NCBI GenBank assembly: GCA_030045215.1
Contig: JASIBJ010000166.1
Location: 1 to 8,647 of the forward strand
Direction of reading: 5' to 3'
From: Streptosporangiaceae bacterium
Lineage (GTDB): Bacteria; Actinomycetota; Actinomycetes; Streptosporangiales; Streptosporangiaceae
Length of the DNA stretch: 8,647 nt
The translations under genes and the position numbers were made by a program. The notes under the pieces were generated by a model. The model ran no database searches. It saw only the letters and a program-made list of their open reading frames with translations, and had not been told where the DNA came from. How positions within the stretch are numbered: the stretch's first letter is position 1; every line of letters begins with the position of its first letter. This document shows positions 1-8,616 of this stretch, piece by piece.

Positions 1-2
1 GC

Positions 3-323
3 TGCCGACGGCTCCGCGATGCTGACGGGCTCCGTGGAGCATGGGCTACTTTGTGGCTCGCAGGCATCGCGCTGATGGTCCCGGTGGCGAGCTGGCATAC
101 TTCCGCGCCAGAGGTCTGGAGCTGTACCAGAAACCTGGGGTGCGCCTTCACCGGCTACAAGTATGCCGTCGTGAGCTGGGGACAGCTGGCAGTCCTCGCC
201 GGCTACCTTGCAGTCTGTGCCGCGATGATCCTGATACTGCGCCGGCCAGCCGGACGCCAGCTGAGCGCCCGCTACACGCCTGACGGGGCGGTCGCCGGGC
301 AGGACGTCACCCGGCCGGCTTGA
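3..323 (+). CDS. Small two-helix membrane protein, 5'-partial
   Basis: The reading frame is open from the window edge to a TGA at 321-323, so the true start probably lies upstream; the only start codon in frame near the edge is TTG at 51. Counting from base 3 it gives 106 residues. I see a basic N-terminal part (CRRLRDADGLR), a hydrophobic segment at about residues 14-30, a loop of about 30 residues with two cysteines (41 and 47) that could form a disulfide, and a second strongly hydrophobic segment at about 59-79 followed by RRPAGR. By the positive-inside rule both ends would be cytoplasmic and the loop outside. I do not recognise the family and assign no function. It is separated from the next gene by more than 600 bases, so it is probably not part of the purine cluster. 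Confidence 0.55.
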   Translation, partial: CRRLRDADGLRGAWATLWLAGIALMVPVASWHTSAPEVWSCTRNLGCAFTGYKYAVVSWGQLAVLAGYLAVCAAMILILRRPAGRQLSARYTPDGAVAGQDVTRPA

Positions 324-936
324 CGGCCCGGATAGTGGCCGAGTGCAGGCCTGGCGCGGCGGCTGCCTTGGTCCAGCGACCGCCTTTGCGCATCAGCCAG
401 GGACGCCCTCACGAGGAGTTGGAGTCAGAGCCGCGTGGTCCACTCGACTACGAGCCGACACTGTTGGTTAGGCAGAGCCCGAGTGTGGGTTCTAGTGCGG
501 TCCGTTCCAGCGACGCCAAACTTCCCCAGCCAGCGGGTTTGTCAGCCTGGTGTCAGCTTCTGGGGTGGTTGAGGGCTGTCGGCGGCTGTGCGGTGAGTTT
601 GCCGGCCTTGTGCCGGCCGCCGGGTCATGGTCTGTGCCGCTCCCGCGGGCGAGAAGTGGCCTCGCGGCGTTGTCCTGGCCGGCCCCGGCGCATGAAGTGG
701 GAATGAGCCCAGCCGCGCCGCCACCTGCGCAAACGCGAGGTGCGAGCGAGGCTGACCGGTGTTAGCGCAGGTCAGACGTCTTGTCCGCGCGAGACCGGGA
801 GTGCGGCAAACACCCGCGCGCGGCCGCTGACGCACCGTTCGTCCAGAGATCGCCTAAGTTCATGATTACCGCAGCCCGTCTGGGGAAGCCTCCACAATAT
901 GAACTGCCTGTAACCGCCAACAGGGCTGAGGAGCGG
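324..936. other. Gene-free stretch between membrane protein and ATPase-fold gene
   Basis: I find no convincing gene here. Open frames on both strands give cysteine-, arginine- and proline-rich translations without domain character. The part at about 850-920 is clearly less GC-rich than the genes. The frame leading into the next gene has only 14 of 25 codons ending in G or C at 862-936, so it does not look coding and is more likely promoter or leader. Small inverted repeats occur, such as CGGCC/GGCCG at 324-341 just after the first gene and GCCGGC/GCCGGC at 601-617. Neither has a T-run, and such pairs are common by chance at this GC content. No tRNA cloverleaf was recognised. Confidence 0.5.
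928..933 (+). promoter_or_regulatory. Shine-Dalgarno deciding the ATPase-fold gene start
   Basis: GAGGAG lies just upstream of ATG 937 (5 nt from its GAGG part, 3 nt from its GGAG part). It is the best ribosome binding site in the region. It favours ATG 937 over the in-frame ATG at 862 and TTG at 781, neither of which has a comparable site. Confidence 0.6.
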
Positions 937-1575
937 ATGCGATCTCGGGTGTTCCATACTGGGGAGCCGGCCGCGGACGTGGAGTTCTGCCTGGTTTTCC
1001 CCGGCGAAGCCTTGAGCGTCCCTGTGATGCGCCGGGTCCTCGGCGACACCCTCATTCGCCTCGGGATTGACGACACGTGCGTCGGCGACATCTTGCTCGC
1101 GGTTACCGAAGCCTGCTCCAACGTCGTGCGGCATGCCGGACCAGGCCGGCGGTATGAAGTCGTGGCCCACGTGGGCAGCAAGCGGTGCCTCCTGGAGGTC
1201 GTTGACGGCGGTCGCGGCGTCGATGGGGCGAGCCGCCAGCGGCCCAGGATCCGCCGCCCGGCTGCTCGCCTGCGTCGGCATCCGGTGGCTGGCAGGCTCC
1301 GGCGCCACTCCTCGGGGCCCGTCTCCGCACCCGCGTCAACGACCGCTCTGCGCGGCCGGATCGCGCGGCCCCGGCGGCGAGCGCGCGAGCGCGCGATCGC
1401 CCAGCTGCCCGAGTCCGGCCGCGGGCTGGCCATCATGCGCGCCTGCGTGGACGACGTGACCATGCGGAGTAGACCGGGGCAGGGCACGGTCGTTTCCCTG
1501 CAAAAGCGCATCGAATGGCGCAGCGATGCTCCGCTCGCGCGCATGCCGGCGTCGCAGCTAAGGGACGCTGGCTGA
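937..1575 (+). CDS. RsbW/SpoIIAB-like ATP-binding regulatory protein with insertion
   Basis: A 212-residue protein of the GHKL (HATPase_c) fold, most like the anti-sigma-factor or serine-kinase proteins (RsbW/SpoIIAB type) that are very numerous in actinobacteria. Visible motifs: N-box at about 57-67 ([11 protein letters not shown], with E58, N62 and H66), G1 box DGGRG at 90-94, and G2 region [14 protein letters not shown] at 161-174, followed by a final strand ending GTVVSL. The fold predicts ATP binding and probably phosphorylation or sequestration of a partner such as an anti-anti-sigma factor, but no partner gene is nearby. Residues about 97-156, between G1 and G2, are roughly 60 long and contain about 19 arginines; relatives usually have a much shorter lid. 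Start chosen by the Shine-Dalgarno at 928 and by the change in third-base GC at 937. The gene precedes purQ by 76 bases on the same strand; any functional link is unproven. Confidence 0.75.
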   Translation: MRSRVFHTGEPAADVEFCLVFPGEALSVPVMRRVLGDTLIRLGIDDTCVGDILLAVTEACSNVVRHAGPGRRYEVVAHVGSKRCLLEVVDGGRGVDGASRQRPRIRRPAARLRRHPVAGRLRRHSSGPVSAPASTTALRGRIARPRRRARERAIAQLPESGRGLAIMRACVDDVTMRSRPGQGTVVSLQKRIEWRSDAPLARMPASQLRDAG

Positions 1576-1580
1576 GCAGG

Positions 1581-1586
1581 TAGCCT
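1581..1586 (+). promoter_or_regulatory. Candidate -10 box TAGCCT upstream of purQ
   Basis: TAGCCT fits the TANNNT actinobacterial -10 pattern and sits exactly 6 nt before an ATG at 1593, the spacing expected when transcription starts on the A of the ATG. No convincing -35 hexamer is seen at 17-19 nt upstream. It lies 5 nt after the stop of the ATPase-fold gene, so it could give purQL its own promoter. Motif-based only. Confidence 0.35.
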
Positions 1587-1592
1587 CCAAGC

Positions 1593-1658
1593 ATGCGCCG
1601 CCCGCGAGGACGTCGATCACAGGGAGCAACGCCTGGGACTGCGGGCTCACCGTGGTGA
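1593..1658 (+). CDS. Possible 21-residue leader ORF before purQ
   Basis: ATG 1593 opens a 21-codon frame ending at TGA 1656-1658. The peptide begins MRRPRGRR and ends GSPW; it is basic and has no recognisable homology. It follows a TAGCCT box by 6 nt, and its TGA overlaps the GTG at 1655 of purQ as GTGA, the same junction found at purQ-purL and purF-purM. This suggests a leaderless upstream ORF that feeds ribosomes to purQ by translational coupling. Against it, the frame is short enough to occur by chance and there is no run of regulatory codons or visible attenuator hairpin. Confidence 0.25.
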   Translation: MRRPRGRRSQGATPGTAGSPW

Positions 1659-2346
1659 GCTCGCGAGGTCGAGGGGCGACCAGAATCGGTGTTATCACCT
1701 TCCCCGGCTCCCTCGATGACCAGGACGCCGTGCGCGCCGTCCGCCGGGCAGGCGGCGAGCCGGTTGAGCTGTGGCACGGGAACGCCAGCCTGCGGGGCGT
1801 CGACGCGGTCATCCTGCCCGGCGGCTTCTCCTACGGTGACTACCTGCGTACCGGGGCAATTGCACGATTCGCCCCGGTTATGACCGAGCTGATTCCGGCG
1901 GCCGCCCAAGGCCTGCCGGTCCTGGGGATCTGCAACGGATTCCAGATCCTGTGCGAGGCGCATCTGCTGCCAGGGGCGCTGACTCGCAACGCCGGGCTGC
2001 GGTTCATCAACAGGGACGTCACGATCCGGGTCGAGAATGCCTCGACCGCCTGGACCAGCCAATACCAGGCCGGACAGGAGATCACGGTGGTGCTGAAGAG
2101 CGGCGAGGGCGCTTACATGGCCGATGCTGGGACGCTCGCGGAGCTTGAAGCCGGCGGCCAGGTCCTCGCACGGTACACGGGCGGCAACCCGAACGGGTCG
2201 GTTAGCGACATCGCCGGTGTGACCAACGCCGCGGGCAACGTGGTCGGCCTGATGCCGCACCCTGAGCACGCCATCGACGTCCTAACCGGCCCGGCCGACG
2301 AAGGGCTCGGCTTCTTCACCTCCGTCCTGCACGCGGTAGCGCTCAC

Positions 2347-2350
<4 letters not shown>
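1652..2350 (+). CDS. purQ: FGAM synthase glutaminase subunit PurQ
   Basis: Glutamine amidotransferase subunit of phosphoribosylformylglycinamidine synthase, which supplies ammonia to PurL for converting FGAR to FGAM in de novo purine synthesis (cytoplasm). The class I (triad) amidotransferase fold is clear: [13 protein letters not shown] at residues 11-23, [12 protein letters not shown] at 55-66, nucleophile elbow GICNGFQ with catalytic Cys94, and MPHPEHA at 201-207 with His203 and Glu205. The length of 232 is close to the usual 220-230. The start is uncertain: GTG 1652 and GTG 1655 are the only in-frame starts close upstream, both lack a good Shine-Dalgarno, and both add about ten residues before RIGV compared with typical family members. 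The 3' end overlaps purL by GTGA, implying coupled translation. The usual neighbour purS is missing upstream. Confidence 0.95.
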
Positions 2351-4637
<2,287 letters not shown>

Positions 4638-4641
<4 letters not shown>

Positions 4642-5285
4642 TTGGCGCTCCACCAGAACGCGAGCAACTCGCTGACCGGCTTGGCCGGACTGCAGGGTGC
4701 GAGGCCGGCTCCGCCGGCGGGGCTGACAGTAGCGGCGATCTGGCTGATGCACTTGCTGCTGCCGGAGTTCTCGAATTCGTAAAAATCGTGTCCTGACGTC
4801 AAGACCGCGCTGCCGAGGCGCTGCCAACGCTGATCGGGGCTGTTCACATCGCAGTGCTGCAGGGCCAGCGACGGGTGGTCGGCCGGTCCCCTGGACGCTA
4901 GGCACTGGCCCGTCGGGAGGTAGATGAAGATGTAGGTGCCCCCCGCCATCTGGTCGGCCGTCCACTCTGGCGTTCCGTTGACCGCCTCGGACTGCGGGAC
5001 CGGGCTGAACGTCGGCGAAACCTGCGGACTGAGCAGCTGCACCATGCCGCTGGCACTCGTCGACGGCGGCACCTCGCCGATCAGGCCGACCGTCTGAACG
5101 CCGAGCACCTTCTCCGGCAGCGAAACCGGGTGCACCGGCTTAGCCGGATGAAAGGCCACGAGATACGCCGCGGTTCCTGCGCCGGCGAGCACAACTATCG
5201 CACCTAGCCCGGTCATGATGGGCACCCAGGAACCCCGCGCTCGGGGCCTTACCGTGCGCCGCTGACCTGGCATACCGAAACGCAT
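4638..5285 (-). CDS. Membrane-anchored protein with ricin-like (RICIN) domain
   Basis: A 215-residue protein read from ATG 5285; alternatives are TTG 5303 (+6 residues) and ATG 5273 (-4), and none has a strong Shine-Dalgarno. Layout: basic cytoplasmic N-terminus ([12 protein letters not shown], 7-18), one hydrophobic helix at about 22-45, a Pro/Ser-rich extracytoplasmic linker at about 46-105, then a domain at about 115-215. That domain resembles a ricin B-type beta-trefoil: GQCLAS at 127-131, QHC...DQRWQ at 143-155 (QxW-like), SKCI at 178-180, APCSP at 197-200 and a closing FWWS. Its four cysteines (128, 145, 179, 198) fit two disulfides. At about 100 residues only two of three trefoil lobes may be present. 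A role in binding a cell-surface carbohydrate is inferred from the fold only. It lies convergent to purL and is unlikely to act in purine synthesis. Confidence 0.72.
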
Positions 5286-5329
5286 ACCACTCGACCGACC
5301 CAATGCGGTGGGATGTCATGAAAAACCGG

Positions 5330-5335
5330 AAGCTA
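5330..5335 (-). promoter_or_regulatory. Candidate -10 box TAGCTT for the ricin-like gene
   Basis: On the minus strand TAGCTT fits TANNNT and lies in the most AT-rich stretch of this intergenic region (about 5315-5345). It would give a leader of roughly 40 nt before ATG 5285. No clear -35 is visible, so this is weak. Confidence 0.2.
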
Positions 5336-5400
5336 TTTTGCATCTCGCCCTCTGAGCGCGCTGGCAGGGGATGACGTTCGCGCACGGCCGGGCCGGGCAG

Positions 5401-5406
5401 TAGCCT
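5401..5406 (+). promoter_or_regulatory. Candidate -10 box TAGCCT before sterol-carrier gene
   Basis: TAGCCT, the same hexamer as upstream of purQ, lies 8 nt before GTG 5415. With the usual 6-7 nt from -10 to the transcription start, the transcript would begin within about 2 nt of the start codon, so this would be a leaderless or nearly leaderless mRNA. There is no usable Shine-Dalgarno before GTG 5415. A -35 is not obvious. Confidence 0.4.
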
Positions 5407-5414
5407 TGCCAGGC

Positions 5415-5891
5415 GTGCCCGCCCGTGGCTTTGACGTCGACCGGGCCCTGGCCGCCGTGAACGAGCAGCGGTCGGCGCTCGGGCATCCGCCGTTCGCGGG
5501 CCCGATCACCCCCCGCGGGGTCGGCCAGGCGAGCCTGGCGGCGGTTGCCGCGGCTTCCAGGGCAGGCCAGCAGCCGCAGCGAGCGGCCCTGCGGGCGGCG
5601 GTCAGCTACACCCTGGGCCTGCTGGCCGAGCGGGCGCCTGGCCGGTCAGTGGAGGTCCGGATCCCGCCCCTGGCCGCGGTCCAGTGCGTGCCGGGCCCCC
5701 GCCATACCCGCGGCACGCCGCCCAACGTGATCGAGACCGACCCACTGACCTGGCTTGAGCTGGCCACCGGCCAGCTTGCCTGGTCAGCGGCCGTGGCCAG
5801 CGCCCGAGTCCGGGCAAGCGGTCAGCGGGCCGACATCTCCGCCTATCTTCCGCTGGTGTCGCCGGACACCTCCGGCCCCGCGGGTAACTAG
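5415..5891 (+). CDS. Sterol-carrier (SCP) family protein
   Basis: A 158-residue cytoplasmic protein of the actinobacterial sterol-carrier-like family often found directly upstream of purF. It has an alanine-rich helical N-terminal half (about 8-72), then the conserved block SVEVRIPPLAAVQC at 78-91, GPRHTRGTPPNVIETDPLTWLEL spanning 94-116, the Leu/Trp-rich helix to about 135, and the closing DISAYLPL at 140-147. The fold is predicted to bind hydrophobic ligands, but the physiological ligand is not known to me, and its link with purine synthesis rests on conserved gene order. GTG 5415 was chosen because of the TAGCCT box 8 nt upstream; TTG 5406 would add three residues and would overlap that box. 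It ends 9 bases before purF, and its stop codon lies inside the purF -10 box. Confidence 0.8.
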   Translation: MPARGFDVDRALAAVNEQRSALGHPPFAGPITPRGVGQASLAAVAAASRAGQQPQRAALRAAVSYTLGLLAERAPGRSVEVRIPPLAAVQCVPGPRHTRGTPPNVIETDPLTWLELATGQLAWSAAVASARVRASGQRADISAYLPLVSPDTSGPAGN

Positions 5892-5894
5892 ACT
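5864..5894 (+). promoter_or_regulatory. Candidate promoter for leaderless purF-purM
   Basis: TAGACT at 5889-5894 (close to the Streptomyces-type -10 TAGRAT) begins with the TAG stop codon of the preceding gene. It is followed by exactly 6 nt and then GTG 5901. A partial -35, CGGACA at 5864-5869, lies 19 nt upstream. There is no Shine-Dalgarno before purF, which supports a leaderless transcript starting on the GTG. Confidence 0.45.
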
Positions 5895-5900
5895 TACCTA

Positions 5901-7397
5901 GTGCTCAAGCCCGATGGCCGCGTGTCGCTCGATCCCGATCAAGCTGACCAGCCGCCGAGGGACGCATGCGGCGTGTTCGGCGTCTGGGCGCCGGATGAAG
6001 AGGTCGCGAAGCTGACCTATTACGGCCTGTACTCGCTGCAACATCGAGGTCAGGAGTCTGCCGGGATTGCCGTCAGCGACGGCTCGAGGATCGTCGTCTA
6101 CAAGGACATGGGACTGGTGGCCCAGGTCTTCGACGAGTCGGTGCTGAACACGCTGCGCGGGCACGTGGCGATCGGGCACTGCCGGTACTCCACCAGCGGC
6201 TCATCGGTCTGGGAGAACGCGCAGCCAACGTTCCGCGCGACACCAACGGCCAGCCTGGCTCTCGGCCACAACGGCAACCTGATCAACACTCTCGAACTGG
6301 CCGCTCAGCTCGGCCTGCCTGTGGGCGCCATGGCCAGGCGGGCCACCTCGGACACCGACGTACTGACTGCCCTGTTCGCGGCCAGCGGGCCGATCGGCGA
6401 CGGCGGGCAACAGGCGACCCATCCCGGTGTGGAAGCTGCGGCGCTGGCCGCACTGCCGCTGGTCAGAGGTGCGTTCTCGCTGGTCTTCATGGACGAGCAG
6501 ACGCTCTATGCGGCACGCGACCCGCAGGGTTTCCGGCCGTTGGTGCTTGGCCGGCTGGCCAGGGGCTGGGTGGTAGCGAGCGAAACCGCGGCCCTGGACA
6601 TTGTCGGCGCCGCGTTCGTCCGTGAAATTGAGCCGGGCGAGATGGTGGCCATCGACGAAGACGGCGTGAGGTCACACACGTTCGCGCCCGCCGCACCGAA
6701 GGGCTGCGTGTTCGAGTACGTCTACCTGGCCAGGCCGGATACGGCCATCGCCGGCCGCAGCGTCCAAGATGCCCGGGTCGAGGTGGGACGCAGGCTCGCC
6801 GCCGAGCATCCGGCCGACGCCGACCTGGTCATCGGCGTGCCGGAGTCCAGCACGCCAGCCGCGATTGGGTATGCGCAGGCCAGCGGCATCCCTTACGGGC
6901 AGGGGCTGGTGAAGAACTCCTACGTGGGGCGGACGTTCATCCAGCCCAGCCAGACCATCAGGGAGCGCGGCATCCGGCTGAAGTACAACCCGCTCAAGGA
7001 CGCGATAGCGGGCCAGCGGCTGGTCGTGGTGGACGACTCGATCGTGAGGGGCAACACTCAGCGGGCCATCGTCACCATGCTGCGCGAGGCGGGCGCCGCG
7101 CAGGTGCACGTGCGGATATCCAGCCCGCCGGTGGCCTGGCCGTGCTTCTTCGGGATCGACTTCGCCAGCCGGGCCGAGCTCATGGCCGGAAACATGACTG
7201 TCGAGGAGATCAGGCAGTCGATCGGGGCCGATTCGCTGGGCTTCGTGTCGCTCGACACCCTGATCGCGGCCACGAGCGTGCCCGCAGAGCGGCTGTGCCA
7301 CGCGTGCTTCGACGGCAAGTACCCGATTGCAGTGGCCGAAGGCGAGCGGGGCAAGCACCTGCTGGAGCCGGCCATAAGCGGCAAGGCGGCCGGGTGA
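5901..7397 (+). CDS. purF: Amidophosphoribosyltransferase PurF
   Basis: Catalyses the first committed step of purine synthesis: PRPP plus glutamine to 5-phosphoribosylamine. Domain order: a 22-residue propeptide, then the Ntn glutaminase domain with catalytic Cys23 in DACGVFG, exposed after processing; YSLQHRGQESAGIAV at 44-58; GHCRYSTSG at 92-100; GHNGNL at 122-127. The C-terminal phosphoribosyltransferase domain has GVPESSTPAAIGYA at 312-325 and the PRPP loop VVVDDSIVRGNT at 375-386. Cys269, Cys415, Cys466 and Cys469 (the last two in LCHACFDGKYP) match the four ligands of the [4Fe-4S] cluster of the Bacillus-type enzyme. This type is feedback-inhibited by purine nucleotides (family knowledge). 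Length 498 is normal. GTG start with no Shine-Dalgarno but a -10 box 6 nt upstream. The stop overlaps the purM start as GTGA. Confidence 0.97.
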   Translation: MLKPDGRVSLDPDQADQPPRDACGVFGVWAPDEEVAKLTYYGLYSLQHRGQESAGIAVSDGSRIVVYKDMGLVAQVFDESVLNTLRGHVAIGHCRYSTSGSSVWENAQPTFRATPTASLALGHNGNLINTLELAAQLGLPVGAMARRATSDTDVLTALFAASGPIGDGGQQATHPGVEAAALAALPLVRGAFSLVFMDEQTLYAARDPQGFRPLVLGRLARGWVVASETAALDIVGAAFVREIEPGEMVAIDEDGVRSHTFAPAAPKGCVFEYVYLARPDTAIAGRSVQDARVEVGRRLAAEHPADADLVIGVPESSTPAAIGYAQASGIPYGQGLVKNSYVGRTFIQPSQTIRERGIRLKYNPLKDAIAGQRLVVVDDSIVRGNTQRAIVTMLREAGAAQVHVRISSPPVAWPCFFGIDFASRAELMAGNMTVEEIRQSIGADSLGFVSLDTLIAATSVPAERLCHACFDGKYPIAVAEGERGKHLLEPAISGKAAG

Positions 7398-8587
7398 CGG
7401 ACCGGCAAGGGCCGCCCGCACCCAGCCGGTACGCGCTAGCCGGCGTCGATGTTGAGGCTGGGGACAGGGCGGTCGAGCTGATGCGGGCGTCGGTCGCCAG
7501 GACCGCCGGGGGAGAGGTCATCGGCGGCCTCGGCGGGTTCGCCGGCCTGTTCGACGCCTCCAAGCTGACCGGGATGCGCCGTCCGCTGCTGGCCACCTCG
7601 ACCGACGGCGTCGGCACCAAGGTCGCCATCGCGCGGCGCCTGGGCCGGTATGACACCATCGGGCTTGACCTGGTCGGCATGGTGGTGGACGACCTCGTGG
7701 TTTGCGGCGCGGAACCGCTATTCATGACCGACTACCTCGTCTGCGGCCGGGTGCAGCCAGAGCGAGTCGCCAGCATTGTGGCCGGCATTGCCGAAGGCTG
7801 CGTGCAGGCCGGTTGCGCGCTGATCGGCGGGGAGACCGCCGAGCACCCTGGACACTTCGGCCCCGACGACTTCGACCTGGCCGGGGCGGCCACCGGCGCC
7901 GTGGATGCCGACCGGCTGCTCGGGCCGTCGAGGGTGCGCGTCGGCGACGCCGTGCTGGCGCTTGCCTCCTCCGGCCTGCATTCCAACGGTTTCTCCCTGG
8001 TGCGCGCGATCGTCGATGACCCAGAGTCCGGGCTTGACCTGGCGGATCAGCCGGCCGAACTCGATCGGCCGCTCGGTGCCGAGCTGCTGACGCCGACCAG
8101 GATCTACGCCAGGGACTGCCTGGCCCTGGCCGAAAACTGCGACGTGCGGACGTTCGCCCACGTCACCGGGGGCGGACTGGCGGCGAACCTGGCCCGGGTC
8201 CTGCCACCAGGCGTCGAAGCCGTGCTGGACCGGGCCAGCTGGCAGCCTCCGCCGATCTTCCGGCTGCTCGCCGAGCGCGGCCGGGTGCCAGCGCGGGAGA
8301 TGGAGCGGGTCTTCAACCTGGGCGTCGGCATGGTGGCGATCACGGCTCCCGCAGAAGCCGACCGCGCGATCCGGCTGCTCGCCGAGCGCGAGATCCCGGC
8401 CTGGATACTGGGGGAGATCGTCCCTGCGGGAGGTGCAGGAGGCCGTCCCCCCGAGCCAGCAGCAGCGGGGGGTACGGGGGGTCGTCCCCCCGAGCCAGCA
8501 GCAGCGGGGGGTACGGGGGGTCGTCCCCCCGAGCCAGCAGCAGCGGGCGTCGGGACAGTGCGGCTGTTCGGCCGTCACCGCGGATGA
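7394..8587 (+). CDS. purM: AIR synthase PurM with repeat-expanded C-terminus
   Basis: Phosphoribosylformylglycinamidine cyclo-ligase: ATP-dependent closure of FGAM to AIR, the step after PurQ/PurL. Motifs: YALAGVDVEAGDRAV at 13-27, STDGVGTK at 69-76, DLVGMVVDDLVVCGAEPLF at 92-110, IGGETAEHPG at 144-153, SSGLHSNGFSLVR at 192-204, HVTGGGLAANLARVLP at 256-271 and the FNLGVGMV segment at 307-314. Start GTG 7394 overlaps the purF stop as GTGA; the frame stays open upstream to 7142, but that part lies inside purF and is rejected. At 397 residues it is about 40 longer than typical. The excess is three 13-residue repeats (GGTGGRPPEPAAA type, residues 346-384) inserted between WILGEIVPA and the usual closing strand GTVRLFGRHRG. 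The insertion is in frame, so the core should be intact; the tail is probably disordered. Confidence 0.95.
   Translation: MTDRQGPPAPSRYALAGVDVEAGDRAVELMRASVARTAGGEVIGGLGGFAGLFDASKLTGMRRPLLATSTDGVGTKVAIARRLGRYDTIGLDLVGMVVDDLVVCGAEPLFMTDYLVCGRVQPERVASIVAGIAEGCVQAGCALIGGETAEHPGHFGPDDFDLAGAATGAVDADRLLGPSRVRVGDAVLALASSGLHSNGFSLVRAIVDDPESGLDLADQPAELDRPLGAELLTPTRIYARDCLALAENCDVRTFAHVTGGGLAANLARVLPPGVEAVLDRASWQPPPIFRLLAERGRVPAREMERVFNLGVGMVAITAPAEADRAIRLLAEREIPAWILGEIVPAGGAGGRPPEPAAAGGTGGRPPEPAAAGGTGGRPPEPAAAGVGTVRLFGRHRG
8429..8545 (+). repeat. 39-bp tandem repeat, three copies, within purM
   Basis: Copies at 8429-8467, 8468-8506 and 8507-8545. Copies 2 and 3 are identical base for base; copy 1 differs at a few positions at its start. 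Copies 2 and 3 each contain a perfect inverted repeat, CGGGGGGTCGTCCCCCCG (7-bp stem, TCGT loop; 8475-8492 and 8514-8531). There are four runs of six G (8467-8472, 8476-8481, 8506-8511, 8515-8520). The unit length is a multiple of three, so the purM frame is kept. Confidence 0.95.
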
Positions 8588-8595
8588 CAGACCGT

Positions 8596-8616
8596 AGGTC
8601 ACGGGAAACCCGACCT
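8596..8616 (+). terminator. Possible hairpin terminator after purM
   Basis: Nine bases after the purM stop, AGGT-CA-CGGG-AAA-CCCG-ACCT can fold into an interrupted hairpin of 4 + 4 base pairs with a two-base bulge and an AAA loop. No T-run follows. Many actinobacterial terminators lack one, but the stem is short, so this is tentative. The remaining bases to the window end show no supported gene. Confidence 0.3.

Noticed and set aside
601..617. GCCGGC-CTTGT-GCCGGC hairpin as a terminator or regulatory element
   Set aside because: GCCGGC is itself a palindrome frequent in high-GC DNA, there is no T-run, and it is not placed after a gene.
320..706. Plus-strand open frame of 128 codons from TTG 320
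   Set aside because: Cys/Arg/Pro-rich translation with no domain character, a weak TTG start inside the previous stop region and no ribosome binding site; it looks like chance openness in GC-rich DNA.
781..936. N-terminal extension of the ATPase-fold protein from TTG 781 or ATG 862
   Set aside because: Third-base GC falls to about 56% in 862-936, there is no good ribosome binding site for either start, and GAGGAG directly precedes ATG 937.
762..1544. Minus-strand open frame opposite the ATPase-fold gene
   Set aside because: The plus strand has the N, G1 and G2 boxes of the GHKL fold; the minus-strand translation has no recognisable domain.
7142..7393. Upstream extension of the purM frame
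   Set aside because: It lies entirely inside purF in another frame; GTG 7394 gives the normal PurM N-terminus and the common GTGA overlap.
8429..8545. CRISPR-like array
   Set aside because: The units are directly contiguous with no spacers and are translated in frame as part of PurM.
7718..8602. Minus-strand open frame opposite purM, with Cys-Cys-Trp repeats
   Set aside because: Shadow of purM; its repeats are simply the reverse reading of the 39-bp array.
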